A stretch of 64,000 bases of DNA from Mesorhizobium carmichaelinearum (GCF_900199455.1 NZ_FZQR01000003.1:434001-498000); one strand, 5' to 3'. Positions 43,205-52,263 are shown, counted from the first letter of the stretch. The notes: generated by a model from the sequence alone, not told the origin. Program-made: numbers and translations.

Positions 43205-44251
43205 CTATTTCCTCGGCGGGCCTTTGCGCTCGGCGGAGGCCGCCCACAGATTGATGTCGGATTCGCGCGCATAACTATCGATCTCGGCCAATTCGGCATC
43301 GCTGAAGTCGAGCACCTTCAGTGCGCCGACGCAGTCCTCGACCTGCTCCGGCCGGCTGGCGCCAATCAGCGCCGACGTCACCTTACCCTTGCGCAGCACC
43401 CAGGCCAGCGCCATCTGCGCCAGCGTCTGGCCACGCTTGCCGGCAATGGCGTTGAGCGCCTTGATGTTGGCGATGGTGCGGTCGTTGATGAAAGCCGACT
43501 TCAGCGACTTGCCCTGGGAGGCGCGGCTGCCTTCAGGGATGCCGCCGAGATATTTGTCGGTCAGCATGCCCTGGGCCAGCGGCGAGAACACGATCGAACC
43601 AACGCCGAGCCCTTCCAGCGTGTCGAGCAGGCCGTCCTCCTCGACCCAGCGGTTCAGCATCGAATAGCTCGGCTGGTGGATGACACAGGGCGTGCCGAGT
43701 TGCTTCAAAATATCGGCGGCTTCGCGGGTGCGCTGCGAATTGTAGGACGAGATGCCGGCATAAAGCGCCTTGCCCGAGCGCACCGCATGGTCGAGCGCGC
43801 CCATCGTTTCTTCCAGCGGCGTGTCGGGATCGAAGCGGTGCGAATAGAAGATGTCGACATAGTCGAGCCCCATCCGCTTCAGGCTCTGGTCGAGGCTGGC
43901 CAGCATGTATTTGCGCCCGCCCCATTCGCCATAGGGCCCCGCCCACATCTCGTAGCCAGCCTTGGTCGAGATGATCAGCTCGTCGCGATATCCGGCGAAA
44001 TCGGTGCGCAGGATTTCGCCGAAAGCGGTCTCGGCCGAGCCGGGCGGCGGCCCGTAATTGTTGGCGAGGTCGAAATGAGTGATGCCGAGATCGAACGCCT
44101 TGCGGGCGATCGCCTGCTTGGTCTTGTGCGGCGTGTCATTGCCGAAATTGTGCCACAGCCCAAGCGAGATCGCCGGCAGCTTGAGACCGGACCGTCCGCA
44201 ACGGTTGTAGATCATTTTTTCGTAGCGGTTTTCGGCGGCGATGTAGGGCAT
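43205..44251 (-). CDS. Aldo/keto reductase, YghZ (GAP reductase)-like
   Basis: A 348-residue (alpha/beta)8 NADPH-dependent reductase. The catalytic tetrad is visible as D/Y in HFDLANNYGPPPGSAE, K in ISTKAGYEMWAGPYGEWG and H in IFYSHRFDPDTPLEE. The ANNYGPPPGSAE and AGYxMWxGPYGxWGS patterns match the E. coli YghZ/MgrA (L-glyceraldehyde-3-phosphate reductase) subfamily. It is the last gene of the sugar transport operon running down from 50729 and probably reduces a sugar-derived aldehyde. Confidence 0.9.
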   Translation of the reverse strand: MPYIAAENRYEKMIYNRCGRSGLKLPAISLGLWHNFGNDTPHKTKQAIARKAFDLGITHFDLANNYGPPPGSAETAFGEILRTDFAGYRDELIISTKAGYEMWAGPYGEWGGRKYMLASLDQSLKRMGLDYVDIFYSHRFDPDTPLEETMGALDHAVRSGKALYAGISSYNSQRTREAADILKQLGTPCVIHQPSYSMLNRWVEEDGLLDTLEGLGVGSIVFSPLAQGMLTDKYLGGIPEGSRASQGKSLKSAFINDRTIANIKALNAIAGKRGQTLAQMALAWVLRKGKVTSALIGASRPEQVEDCVGALKVLDFSDAELAEIDSYARESDINLWAASAERKGPPRK

Positions 44252-44308
44252 GGGAAATCCTCAGGATCAGGCGGCGCGGGGATCGCCGGAAGGAACGATT
44301 GAATCGAT

Positions 44309-44361
44309 GCTCGCCCTCTCCTTACCCCCTCCCCGGCGAAACGGGGAGAGGGAGATTTGAA
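44309..44361. repeat. Palindromic repeat between operon genes
   Basis: CTCCCC-GGCGAAAC-GGGGAG with flanking CCCT/AGGG pairs, between the Gfo/Idh/MocA and aldo/keto reductase genes. Hairpins of this composition recur in rhizobial intergenic regions. It may weaken transcription into the last gene. Confidence 0.5.
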
Positions 44362-44384
44362 AAATTATTGATAATCCTTGCGGC

Positions 44385-45527
44385 CTACTTTTTCTTGGCC
44401 AGCAACTCCTTGGCTGCCTTGACGCCAAGCGCGGCCGGCCGCTCGCACGTGGTCTGCATGGCGACGAATTTTCCTGTCTCGCCGGAGCGCAGGATGCCGG
44501 TCATGACATCGACGGCATGCAGCGCCAGCTCCATCGAGCAACGATGCGGCCGCCCCTCGACGATCGCCAGCGCCATGTCGGCGAGGCCTGACGTGCGGTA
44601 ATTGGCCATCATGCCTTGGCCATGCATCTCATTGGGCACGCCAAGCGGATGCTTCCATTTCGGCAGCTTCTTGACCGGCTTGCCCTCTTCGGTGAAGCGC
44701 ACGTCGCCGCCGAAGAAGTTCGGATCCGGCACGAACACCGTGCCCGCCTCGCCATAGAGTTCCATCGGCGCGTGGCCGTGAGCCCAGACATCCCAGCTGG
44801 TGTTCAGCGTCACCACGGCGCCGTTCTCGAACTCCAGCAACCCGTGGATGGTGGTCGGCGTGTTGACCGGGATTTTTTCGCCCGCGCGCGGTTTCGATGA
44901 AATCGTCCGCTCCTTGGCAGGGGTTGTCGCGAAAGCCGCCACCTGCTTCACCGGCCCGATCAGCTGGATCAGATTGGTGATGTAGTACGGCCCGATATCG
45001 AGCACCGGTCCGGCGCCCGGCTGGAAGAAGAAATCCGGATTGGGGTGCCAGTGTTCCATGCCGTGGCCCATGACATGGCAGGTGCCGCTGGTGATCTTGC
45101 CAAGCTTGCCCTCGTCGATCAGCTCACGCACCAGCTGGTGCGCGCCGCCGAGGAAAGTGTCGGGCGCCGAGCCGATGCGCAGCCCCTTCTTTTCAGCCCG
45201 CGCCTTGAGGTCCTGGCCCTCCTTGAGCGACAGCACGAACGGCTTTTCCGAATAGACGTGCTTGCCGGCGTCGAGCACCCGTTTCGACACCTCGTAATGC
45301 ACGGCCGGTATCGTCAGATTGACGATGATGTCGATGTCATCGGCCTTGAGCAGGTCCTCGACGGTCTCGGCGCGCAGCTTGAATTCCTTCGCCCGCGCCC
45401 TGGCCGCGTCCATGTTGATGTCGGCGCAGGCGCGCATCTCGATGCCGCGAAACAGCGGCGCCAGCGAGAAATACGCCTTCGAGATGTTGCCGCAGCCGAT
45501 GACGCCAATACCCAGTTTCTTTGCCAT
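44385..45527 (-). CDS. Gfo/Idh/MocA family oxidoreductase
   Basis: A 380-residue NAD(P)-dependent sugar or polyol dehydrogenase. The N-terminal Rossmann motif is GIGVIGCGNISKAYF, the EKP motif is in HVYSEKPFVLSLKEG, and the C-terminal domain has GPVLDIGPYYITNLIQLIG with catalytic Asp/His. It follows the isomerase by 11 bases, so the pair probably acts in sequence on an imported carbohydrate, such as an inositol- or glucoside-like compound. The exact substrate is unknown. Confidence 0.9.
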   Translation of the reverse strand: MAKKLGIGVIGCGNISKAYFSLAPLFRGIEMRACADINMDAARARAKEFKLRAETVEDLLKADDIDIIVNLTIPAVHYEVSKRVLDAGKHVYSEKPFVLSLKEGQDLKARAEKKGLRIGSAPDTFLGGAHQLVRELIDEGKLGKITSGTCHVMGHGMEHWHPNPDFFFQPGAGPVLDIGPYYITNLIQLIGPVKQVAAFATTPAKERTISSKPRAGEKIPVNTPTTIHGLLEFENGAVVTLNTSWDVWAHGHAPMELYGEAGTVFVPDPNFFGGDVRFTEEGKPVKKLPKWKHPLGVPNEMHGQGMMANYRTSGLADMALAIVEGRPHRCSMELALHAVDVMTGILRSGETGKFVAMQTTCERPAALGVKAAKELLAKKK

Positions 45528-45538
45528 GATGATTGTTC

Positions 45539-46285
45539 CTAGTAAGCCTTGACGGATGCGAGCGAGCGGCGGGCGAAGCGCTCGATGTCGTTGGGGTTGT
45601 CCTGTTCCATGACAAAGTAATTTGCCGCGCTCTTGGCCCGCAACAGTTTGATCAGGCCGGCCCAGTCGATCGTGCCATGGCCGACATCCGACCAGCCATC
45701 CTCGTCCAGTCCTTCGCCCGGCCTGGCGATGTCCTTCACATGCACGGCGACGATGCGCTTGCCATGCTTTTCGATCCAGGGCAGCGGATCGGCGCCACCG
45801 CGCACCACCCAGGCGAGGTCCATCTCCCAGCCGATACCGGGGGCGGAAGACAGGATGTGGTCCTGCGGCAGCGAACCGTCGGCGAGTGCCTTGAACTCGA
45901 AATCATGGTTGTGCCAGGCAAAGCCGTAGCCGGCCTTCGAGGCCACCTCGCCGACCTTGGCCAGGCGTTCACCGAACCCGCGCCAGCCGGCGGCATCGGA
46001 CGGCCTGTCCTCGGCCATCAGATAGGGGCAGATCAAAAGCTTGATGCCGAGCGCTTCGGCTGTCCTGCGCACGCCGTCGAAATCCTTTTCCAGCGCATCG
46101 ATGGAGAAATGCCCGGTCGGCATCGAAAGGCCGTTCTTGTCGAGTTCGGCGCGGAAGGCTTTGGGATTTTCATAGACGCCGCCGAAGCCTTCGACTTGCG
46201 TGTAGCCGAGCTTGCCGAGTGTGGCGAGCACGCCTTCCCAGGGTTGGAAGTTGCGGGCGCTGTAGAGTTGGAATGACCAGTTCAT
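45539..46285 (-). CDS. Sugar phosphate isomerase/epimerase (xylose isomerase-like TIM barrel)
   Basis: A 248-residue AP endonuclease 2-type TIM barrel. Metal ligand regions include FAWHNHDFEFKAL, PGIGWEMDLAWVVRGGADP and AVHVKDIARPGEG, followed by DVGHGTIDW. Such enzymes epimerise or isomerise keto-sugars or 2-keto-inositols. The WxxHNHxxEF motif is typical of those paired with Gfo/Idh/MocA dehydrogenases. It lies between the transporter ATPase and the dehydrogenase in one operon. Confidence 0.88.
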   Translation of the reverse strand: MNWSFQLYSARNFQPWEGVLATLGKLGYTQVEGFGGVYENPKAFRAELDKNGLSMPTGHFSIDALEKDFDGVRRTAEALGIKLLICPYLMAEDRPSDAAGWRGFGERLAKVGEVASKAGYGFAWHNHDFEFKALADGSLPQDHILSSAPGIGWEMDLAWVVRGGADPLPWIEKHGKRIVAVHVKDIARPGEGLDEDGWSDVGHGTIDWAGLIKLLRAKSAANYFVMEQDNPNDIERFARRSLASVKAY

Positions 46286-46314
46286 CGTCTTTGTCCGTTC
46301 TGCTTGTGGGTGGG

Positions 46315-46347
46315 TCTCTTGGGGGATGGATCTCTTGGGGGGATGGA
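46315..46347. repeat. Two-copy tandem repeat (16-17 bp)
   Basis: TCTCTTGGGGGATGGA followed directly by TCTCTTGGGGGGATGGA, with a partial third unit, in the gap between the ATPase and isomerase genes. It is probably a slippage-derived spacer. Confidence 0.6.
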
Positions 46348-46360
46348 TCCTGGGGGAAAA

Positions 46361-47461
46361 TTAAAGGCGGTTGCCGGTTTCGGCGTCGAATAGCGAGGCC
46401 CGCATCGGGTCGAAGCCGATGCTCACCGCATCGGCATTCCTGGGCGTGCGCTCCGATGTCACCCGGACGGTGAAATTCTGTTTGCCGAGCTTCAGCCAGA
46501 CCAGTGTGTCGGAGCCCATCGGCTCGACGACTTCGACATTTGCGTCAGCCGTAAACGGCCAGCCGGTGCCGCTGTTGAAGGCGACGTGCTCGGGGCGCAT
46601 GCCGAATACGGCCGGCCCCGGCACCGGTTCCTTCTCGAAGGCATAGGTCGCAAGCGGAATGCGCACATCCTCGACGATGAAGTACCAGTCGCCCTTGTCC
46701 TTCTCCAGCCTGCCGTCGATGAAATTCATCGCCGGCGAGCCGAGGAAGCCGGCAACGAAACGGTTGACCGGGCGGTTGTAGATGGTCTGCGGGGCGTCGA
46801 GCTGCTGGATCACACCGCCCTTCATCACCGCTATGCGGTCGGCGAGCGTCATCGCCTCGATCTGGTCGTGGGTGACATAGATCATGGTGTTCTGCAGTTT
46901 GCGGTGCAGCAGCTTGATCTCGACGCGCAGCTCCGAGCGCAATTTGGCATCGAGGTTAGACAGCGGCTCGTCGAACAGGAAGACGTCGACATCGCGCACC
47001 AGCGCCCGCCCGATCGCCACGCGCTGGCGCTGGCCGCCGGAAAGCGCCGAGGGCTTGCGTTGCAGCAGCGGTTCGATCTGCAGGATCTCCGCGGCACGCG
47101 CGATGCGTTTGGCGATTTCCTCCTTCGGCAGGCCTGCGACACGCAGGCCGAACGACAGGTTCTTCTCCACCGTCATCTGCGGATAGAGCGCGTAGGACTG
47201 GAACACCATGCCGATGCCACGATCCTTCGGCTCTTCCCAGGTGACGTTCTTGCCCTTGATGAAGATGCGGCCCTCGGAGATATCGAGCAGGCCGGCGACG
47301 CAGTTGAGCAAAGTCGACTTGCCGCAGCCGGAGGGGCCCAAAAGCACGACGAATTCGCCTTCGGCGACATCGAGATTGAGCGTCTTCAGCACCGACACCG
47401 CGCCGAAGTTCAGCGACAGGTCCTGGATCGATACGCTGGTACCGTTTTGCGCCATATCCAT
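46361..47461 (-). CDS. Sugar ABC transporter ATP-binding protein (UgpC/MsmK type)
   Basis: A 366-residue ATPase. Walker A is GPSGCGKST, the signature is LSGGQRQRVAIGR, Walker B is VFLFDEPLSNLD, and the H-loop is in IYVTHDQIEAMTLADR. A C-terminal OB/TOBE regulatory domain (about 240-366) includes FGMRPEHVAF. This is the CUT1 family ATPase that forms a homodimer under MalF/MalG-type permeases. The ATG at 47461 overlaps the upstream permease stop as TGATG; ATG at 47455 is an alternative. Confidence 0.93.
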   Translation of the reverse strand: MDMAQNGTSVSIQDLSLNFGAVSVLKTLNLDVAEGEFVVLLGPSGCGKSTLLNCVAGLLDISEGRIFIKGKNVTWEEPKDRGIGMVFQSYALYPQMTVEKNLSFGLRVAGLPKEEIAKRIARAAEILQIEPLLQRKPSALSGGQRQRVAIGRALVRDVDVFLFDEPLSNLDAKLRSELRVEIKLLHRKLQNTMIYVTHDQIEAMTLADRIAVMKGGVIQQLDAPQTIYNRPVNRFVAGFLGSPAMNFIDGRLEKDKGDWYFIVEDVRIPLATYAFEKEPVPGPAVFGMRPEHVAFNSGTGWPFTADANVEVVEPMGSDTLVWLKLGKQNFTVRVTSERTPRNADAVSIGFDPMRASLFDAETGNRL

Positions 47462-48396
47462 CAGCCTTTCACCGCGCCGGCGGCGATGCCGCGCACGAAC
47501 CATCTTCCGGAGACGAAGTAGATGATCAGAGGTACCGCCGCCGTCAGAATGGTGGCCGCCATGTTGACATTGTATTCCCTCACGCCTGTCGTGGTGTTGA
47601 CGATGTTGTTGAGCTGCACCGTCATCGGCCAGTTGGACCGGCCGGCGAACACGATGCCGAACAGGAAGTCGTTCCAGATGCCGGTGACCTGCAGGATGAC
47701 GGCGACGACTGTGATCGGCACCGACATCGGCAACATGATGGAGAAGAAGATGCGCCAGAACCCGGCACCGTCGACCCGCGCCGCCTTGAACAGCTCGACC
47801 GGCAGGGCCGCGTAGAAATTGCGGAACAGCAGCGTCAGGATGGGCATGCCGAAGATCGTGTGGACGATGATGATGCCGGGAAGGGTCGCAAACAGCCCGA
47901 CGGAGCTCAGTCCGATGATCAGGGGATAGATCACGACCTGATAGGGCACGAAGGCACCGAAGACGAGTAAGCCAAAGAGCAGATTGGCGCCCTTGTATGG
48001 CCAGAAGGTCAGCGCGTAACCGTTGATCGACGCGCAGATGATCGAGATGATCACGCTCGGCACGGTGATCTTCAGCGAATTGTAGAAGCCGGGGCTCAGG
48101 CCGTTGCAGTCGCGGCCGGTGCAGGCATGGAGCCATGCGTCGGCCCAGGGCTGGAAGGTCGGCTCGGCCGGAAGGCTGAAAAGATGTCCCAGCCTGATCT
48201 CCGGCATCCCCTTCAGCGACGTGACGATCATGATGTAGACCGGGATGAGGAAGAACAGCGCCGCAACGACCAGGAATACGTAGATGCCGATGCGGCCGGG
48301 CGATACGTGCCGCGGTTTTGGCCCGAAGGGCGCCACGCCGGCCTGATCCGGCGCGTCCTGGACGGGTTGAATTGCGGTGATCTGGCCGGCGGTCAT
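47461..48396 (-). CDS. Carbohydrate ABC transporter permease (MalG type)
   Basis: A 311-residue inner-membrane permease with about six transmembrane helices. The cytoplasmic EAA loop with ELFKAARVDGAGFWRIFFSI and a C-terminus typical of MalG/UgpE proteins are present. A periplasmic loop with paired Cys (HACTGRDCNG) is unusual. The start at 48396 has GGGGG 5 bases upstream and overlaps the stop of the preceding permease as ATGA. Confidence 0.92.
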   Translation of the reverse strand: MTAGQITAIQPVQDAPDQAGVAPFGPKPRHVSPGRIGIYVFLVVAALFFLIPVYIMIVTSLKGMPEIRLGHLFSLPAEPTFQPWADAWLHACTGRDCNGLSPGFYNSLKITVPSVIISIICASINGYALTFWPYKGANLLFGLLVFGAFVPYQVVIYPLIIGLSSVGLFATLPGIIIVHTIFGMPILTLLFRNFYAALPVELFKAARVDGAGFWRIFFSIMLPMSVPITVVAVILQVTGIWNDFLFGIVFAGRSNWPMTVQLNNIVNTTTGVREYNVNMAATILTAAVPLIIYFVSGRWFVRGIAAGAVKG

Positions 48397-49289
48397 ACGC
48401 GCGCCCCCTGCCGGCGATTTCGCCGCCACAGGACAAGTCCGCTGAAACCCAGCACGACCAGCACCGGCAACAGCATCATCGTTGCCGCGGCCATGCCTTG
48501 GCCGACATTCTGGCGAACGGTGATTAGCTGGATGACATAGACCGCAGGCATGGAGGTCGCGATGCCGGGACCACCGCCGGTCATGGCAATGACCAGGTCA
48601 TAGACGCGCACCACGCCGACACATTGCAGAACGAAGGCGGTGGCGAAGGCACCCTTCATCATCGGCGCGACGATCGACAAATGCGTGCGCCAGGTTGGGA
48701 TGCCGTCGACCCTTGCCGCCTTCCAGATCTCCTCGTCGACGCCGCGCAGGCCGGCAAGCAGGATCGCCATCGTCACGCCCGAACCCTGCCAGATGCCGGC
48801 GACGACCAGCGCGTAGATCGCGGTGTTGGCGTCAACCAGAGGGGCGAAGCTGAAACTCGACCAGCCCAGATTGCGCATTGCCGCCTGCAGGCCGAGATTG
48901 GGATCGAGCACCCATTGCCAGACGAGGCCGGTGACGATCAGCGACATGGCGAAGGGATAGAGGAAGATCGAGCGGAACAGGTCTTCCTGGCGGATGCGCT
49001 GGTCCATGAAAACGGCGAGCAGATAGCCGAACACCATGTTGCAGCTGATGGACATCAGGCCGAAGAACCAGATGTTGTTGACCGAGACCAGCCAGCGACT
49101 GTCGGCCCAAAGGCGCCTGTACTGCGCCAGGCCGACGAAATCGTAGGTTGGGAAGAGCTTCGAGCTGGTGAACGACCAGAGCACCGAGAAGCCGATGCCG
49201 ATCACGAACACGCCGACGGCAACGAGAATCATCGGTATCGTGCCGATCACGGCGGGCAGGTGAAATCTCTGCCTCCAACTCCTCTGCAT
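48393..49289 (-). CDS. Carbohydrate ABC transporter permease (MalF type)
   Basis: A 298-residue permease with six hydrophobic segments and the EAA motif EEIWKAARVDGIPTWRTHLS. It pairs with the MalG-type protein to form the channel of a CUT1 importer. The start at 49289 removes a basic, non-family N-terminal extension; GGAG lies about 12 bases upstream. It is coupled to the next gene by a 4-base overlap. Confidence 0.92.
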   Translation of the reverse strand: MQRSWRQRFHLPAVIGTIPMILVAVGVFVIGIGFSVLWSFTSSKLFPTYDFVGLAQYRRLWADSRWLVSVNNIWFFGLMSISCNMVFGYLLAVFMDQRIRQEDLFRSIFLYPFAMSLIVTGLVWQWVLDPNLGLQAAMRNLGWSSFSFAPLVDANTAIYALVVAGIWQGSGVTMAILLAGLRGVDEEIWKAARVDGIPTWRTHLSIVAPMMKGAFATAFVLQCVGVVRVYDLVIAMTGGGPGIATSMPAVYVIQLITVRQNVGQGMAAATMMLLPVLVVLGFSGLVLWRRNRRQGARV

Positions 49290-49427
49290 CGTCCGTTTTT
49301 CTCCGCTTCTACCGACACGCCGGGCCCATCTGCCGGCGCGCAAACCAGCCTTCCGAACCGCCGCGGCTTCCGATCCGGCGATTGTCAGCCCGCCGGCAAA
49401 GTCTTCTTGCTTGGCGAGCGAGTTAGG

Positions 49428-49458
49428 CCGAGGCGCCGCTGCAAGTGCGGCGCCTCGG
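49428..49458. terminator. Intra-operon hairpin after substrate-binding protein gene
   Basis: A perfect 12-bp stem (CCGAGGCGCCGC / GCGGCGCCTCGG) with a 7-base loop, between the substrate-binding protein and first permease genes. Such hairpins commonly stabilise the upstream message and reduce read-through, giving excess binding protein. Confidence 0.6.
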
Positions 49459-49472
49459 ATGCTGATCGGCTC

Positions 49473-50729
49473 CTAGTCGGAATTGCCGATGATGGTGGAG
49501 AACTTCGCGGTGGCGTCGTCAGCCGTCATGGAGTCGTCGGCGAAGAATTGCGCGACGAGCTCATTGAGCTGCTGATTGGTGTTCTCGGTGATGAACCGGT
49601 TCGTCGCGGTGACGATGTTGGCCGGATCTTCCACCGCTTTCAGCGACTTCTGCATGCAGGGATCGGCCGTCGACATATCGACATCGCCGCGCACCGGCAT
49701 CGAACCCTTGGCGTTGTTGAAGGCGACCTGCACCTCCGGGCTGATGAGCAGTGCGGCGAGACGCTTCTGCGCTGCCTCGACATCCGGATTGTTTTGCTTG
49801 AAGAAGACGATGATGTCGCCGTCGGTGCTGACCACCGGCTTGGCCTCGTTCAGGCCGATCATGCAGCCGAAATCCTTGACGCCGGTCATGCCGGCGGCCG
49901 CGAATTCGCCGCGCGCCCAGTCGCCCATCACCTGAAGTCCGGCCTTGCCGGTGATCACCAGATTCGTGGTGTCGTTCCAGTTGCGATTGGCGTAGCCATT
50001 GTCAGTGTACTGCTTCAGCGCCCTCAACTGCGTGAAGACGCCTTTCATCTCGGGGCCGCCTGCAATTTCGGCGCTCTTCTTGGTATACATCTCGTCACGC
50101 TTGGCGACACCGAGAGCCTCGGTGACCATGTCCTGGAAGAGCAACTGGATCTGCCAGCCGTTTCCGTCGCCGCCGATGGCGAAGGGAATGAAGCCTGCCT
50201 CCTTGATCTTCGGTGCGGCCGCGATGAAATCGGCCAGGCTCTTCGGCTCCGGTACGCCGGCTTTCTCGAACACCGGCTTGGAATACCAGGCCCAGTAGTT
50301 CGAGTGAATGTTGACCGGAACGCACCACCAGTGGCCGTCAACGAGGCAGGCGCTGCCGATTGCCTTCGGTCGAATGACCTGATCCCACTTGCCGGCGGTC
50401 GCGATGTCGGTGAGGTCGAGCAGCTTGCCGCCCGAAATCAGTTCCTCATACTGCCGACCGGGATTGAACTGGGCCGCACCGGGCGGATCGCCGCCGAGCA
50501 CGCGCTGCATGACTGTCGAGCGGGCGGTTTCGCCGAGCGCAATCGCGCTGTCCACCCACTTGTCGCCATGGCCGTCATTGTCGAAGGCCTTTGCGAACTG
50601 CGAGACCGCAGCCGACTCGCCCTTCGACGTCCACCAGTGGATGACTTCCAGGTCCGCGGCCCTGGCCGGGCCGGCAAACTGCAGCGCGGCCGATGCTGCC
50701 AGCGCAGCGGCCAAAATCCTGTATCGCAT
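49473..50729 (-). CDS. Sugar ABC transporter substrate-binding protein
   Basis: A 418-residue family 1 extracellular solute-binding protein. The signal peptide is MRYRILAAALAASAALQFAG, ending ARA. The mature protein begins ADLEVIHWWTSKGESAAVSQ, the usual opening of glucose/mannose-type CUT1 binding proteins, followed by WYSKPVFEKAGVPEPKSLAD. It delivers a carbohydrate to the permease pair. The start at 50729 is supported by GGGAGGA about 7 bases upstream. It is first in the operon and preceded by a LacI-type operator at 50745-50764. Confidence 0.93.
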   Translation of the reverse strand: MRYRILAAALAASAALQFAGPARAADLEVIHWWTSKGESAAVSQFAKAFDNDGHGDKWVDSAIALGETARSTVMQRVLGGDPPGAAQFNPGRQYEELISGGKLLDLTDIATAGKWDQVIRPKAIGSACLVDGHWWCVPVNIHSNYWAWYSKPVFEKAGVPEPKSLADFIAAAPKIKEAGFIPFAIGGDGNGWQIQLLFQDMVTEALGVAKRDEMYTKKSAEIAGGPEMKGVFTQLRALKQYTDNGYANRNWNDTTNLVITGKAGLQVMGDWARGEFAAAGMTGVKDFGCMIGLNEAKPVVSTDGDIIVFFKQNNPDVEAAQKRLAALLISPEVQVAFNNAKGSMPVRGDVDMSTADPCMQKSLKAVEDPANIVTATNRFITENTNQQLNELVAQFFADDSMTADDATAKFSTIIGNSD

Positions 50730-50744
50730 TTCGGTTCCTCCCAG

Positions 50745-50764
50745 AATCTGAAACGTTACAGATT
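50745..50764. promoter_or_regulatory. LacI-family operator, copy 1
   Basis: AATCTGAAACGTTACAGATT is a 20-base palindrome with one mismatched pair and the AACGTT centre common to LacI-family sites. It lies 16 bases upstream of the substrate-binding protein start codon, where a bound repressor would block transcription. Confidence 0.75.
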
Positions 50765-51018
50765 TTGGATAAGGCAATTGCAGGGACGACGCAACCCTGG
50801 TCAGGCGGCCCGTCCGATATTTTTTCGAGTCGCGAATAAAATGTGCTGCCAACCTTCTTGTTGTGCGCCGCAATATGAGCCATCGCAGCGCAAAACAAAC
50901 AGTTCAGCTGCGGAAGTCGGCAAAGGGAGTGCCGGAAGGGCGCTTCGCCTTGTATTCTCAAGAGAAATCACGACCCCGTGTCCGCCTGCTCATTCGCCAA
51001 CCGGCAATCGAGATTGGC

Positions 51019-51038
51019 AATCTGTAACGTTTCAGTAT
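51019..51038. promoter_or_regulatory. LacI-family operator, copy 2
   Basis: AATCTGTAACGTTTCAGTAT is the reverse complement of copy 1 over the 17-base core. It lies about 100 bases upstream of the lacI-type gene, suggesting autoregulation or looping between the two sites. Confidence 0.72.
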
Positions 51039-51135
51039 ATTGCCACCTTCGCCGGGCTTGAAATTGTGCGACGCCGCAAATCGCGGCGATTGCCGACCCG
51101 CCCTGCGACTGCTATGCGCCTGACGGGCGGGATGA

Positions 51136-52188
51136 ATGGACAGACGGCGTACGGAAAAGAACGACGAGACGTCGGCCAAGGAACGGCCGACGCTGAAGAC
51201 GCTTGCCTTCATGACCGGGCTTGGCGTGACCACCGTATCGCGCGCCCTGAAAGACGCTCCGGAGATCGGCGCCGAGACCAGGCGGCGCGTCCAGCTGGTC
51301 GCCAAACAGATCGGTTACCGGCCTAACCGCGCCGGTGTGCGCCTGCGCACCGGCAGGACCAATGTCATTAGCTTGGTACTCAACACCGAGCGCGAGATCA
51401 TGAGCTTCGTCTCGGACATCATCTACGGCGTTTCGGAAGTGCTCGCCGACACGCCCTATCACCTGATCGTCACGCCCTATTCGCGTTCCCAGGATCCGCT
51501 CGACCCCATACGCTATCTGGTCGAGACCGGTTCCGCCGATGGCGTCATCATTTCACGCACGCAGCCGAACGATGCCAGGGCCCGCTATATGCTGGAGCAC
51601 GGCATTCCGTTTGCCACGCATGGCCGCACCGACATGGGGCTGGTTCATCCCTATCATGATTTCGACAATCACGCTTTCGCGGTCGAAGCCGTACGGCGCC
51701 TTGCGGGCATGGGGCGCCGCAAGCTCGCTCTGCTGACGCCACCCGTCGGACTGACCTATCACGGCCATACGGTCAACGGCTTTGCCGATGCGCTGAGCGA
51801 GGTCGGCGCCACCGAGATCCCGTTCAGCACCGTGTCGATCGACCATTCGATCGAGCAGATCAGGACGAGGACCGCGCAGCTGATGCGCCGCGATGTCAGG
51901 CCGGACGGCTTTGTCAGCAGCGCCGCCGCCGCCACGCTCGCGCTCGTTGCCGGCATCGAGGATGCCGGCCTCAAGCTTGGCCGTGACGTCGATATCGTCT
52001 CCAAGCAATCATCGGACCTTTTGCATCTGTTTCGGCCCGAACTGCTGATCGTCAACGAGAACTTCCGGCTGGCGGGCTCGGAACTCGCCCGCTCGGTGCT
52101 CGGCTGGATCGGCGGCGCCGCGCCCGGCTCGCTGCAAAGTCTCAGCGTGCCAGGCGAGGTCCTGGCTTACAAGCGTTCCACGGACTAG
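51136..52188 (+). CDS. LacI family transcriptional regulator
   Basis: A 350-residue repressor. The helix-turn-helix is at about residues 19-45 (TLKTLAFMTGLGVTTVSRAL) with the hinge RVQLVAKQIGYRPNRAGVRL. A periplasmic-binding-protein-like sensor domain follows (NVISLVLNTEREIMSFVSDI and DGVIISRTQPND). It is divergent from the carbohydrate operon and almost certainly controls it through the two operators between them; the inducer is probably the transported sugar or a metabolite. Confidence 0.93.
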   Translation: MDRRRTEKNDETSAKERPTLKTLAFMTGLGVTTVSRALKDAPEIGAETRRRVQLVAKQIGYRPNRAGVRLRTGRTNVISLVLNTEREIMSFVSDIIYGVSEVLADTPYHLIVTPYSRSQDPLDPIRYLVETGSADGVIISRTQPNDARARYMLEHGIPFATHGRTDMGLVHPYHDFDNHAFAVEAVRRLAGMGRRKLALLTPPVGLTYHGHTVNGFADALSEVGATEIPFSTVSIDHSIEQIRTRTAQLMRRDVRPDGFVSSAAAATLALVAGIEDAGLKLGRDVDIVSKQSSDLLHLFRPELLIVNENFRLAGSELARSVLGWIGGAAPGSLQSLSVPGEVLAYKRSTD

Positions 52189-52263
52189 AGCAATTCCAGG
52201 AAAAGTGTGAAGCGGTTTTCCGTCCGGAATTGCGTCAAAAACAAAGAGTTAGAGATGCTCTAG
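52185..52263. repeat. 79-bp palindromic repeat filling a convergent gap
   Basis: Terminal CTAGAGC/GCTCTAG, then GCAATTCC/GGAATTGC and GAAAA/TTTTC inside, form one long hairpin. From memory this is a very common Rhizobiales intergenic repeat. It exactly fills the space between the LacI and 6-phosphogluconate dehydrogenase stop codons and may act as a terminator for both. Confidence 0.75.

Larger units (their letters stand above)
50730..51135. promoter_or_regulatory. Divergent control region of the LacI-regulated operon
   Basis: A 406-bp region between the binding-protein gene (minus) and the LacI gene (plus). It contains two nearly identical operators (50745-50764 and 51019-51038), one close to each start codon, and no supported gene. 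Confidence 0.7.

Noticed and set aside
46315..46347. Short tandem repeat as a possible CRISPR or phase-variation tract
   Set aside because: Only two units and no spacers; it lies outside any coding sequence, so it is treated as a spacer repeat.
46361..48436. A 691-codon fusion of permease-like and ATPase sequence
   Set aside because: The N-terminal half is an out-of-frame reading of the MalG-type permease. The ATPase proper starts at 47461 where TGATG couples it to the permease.
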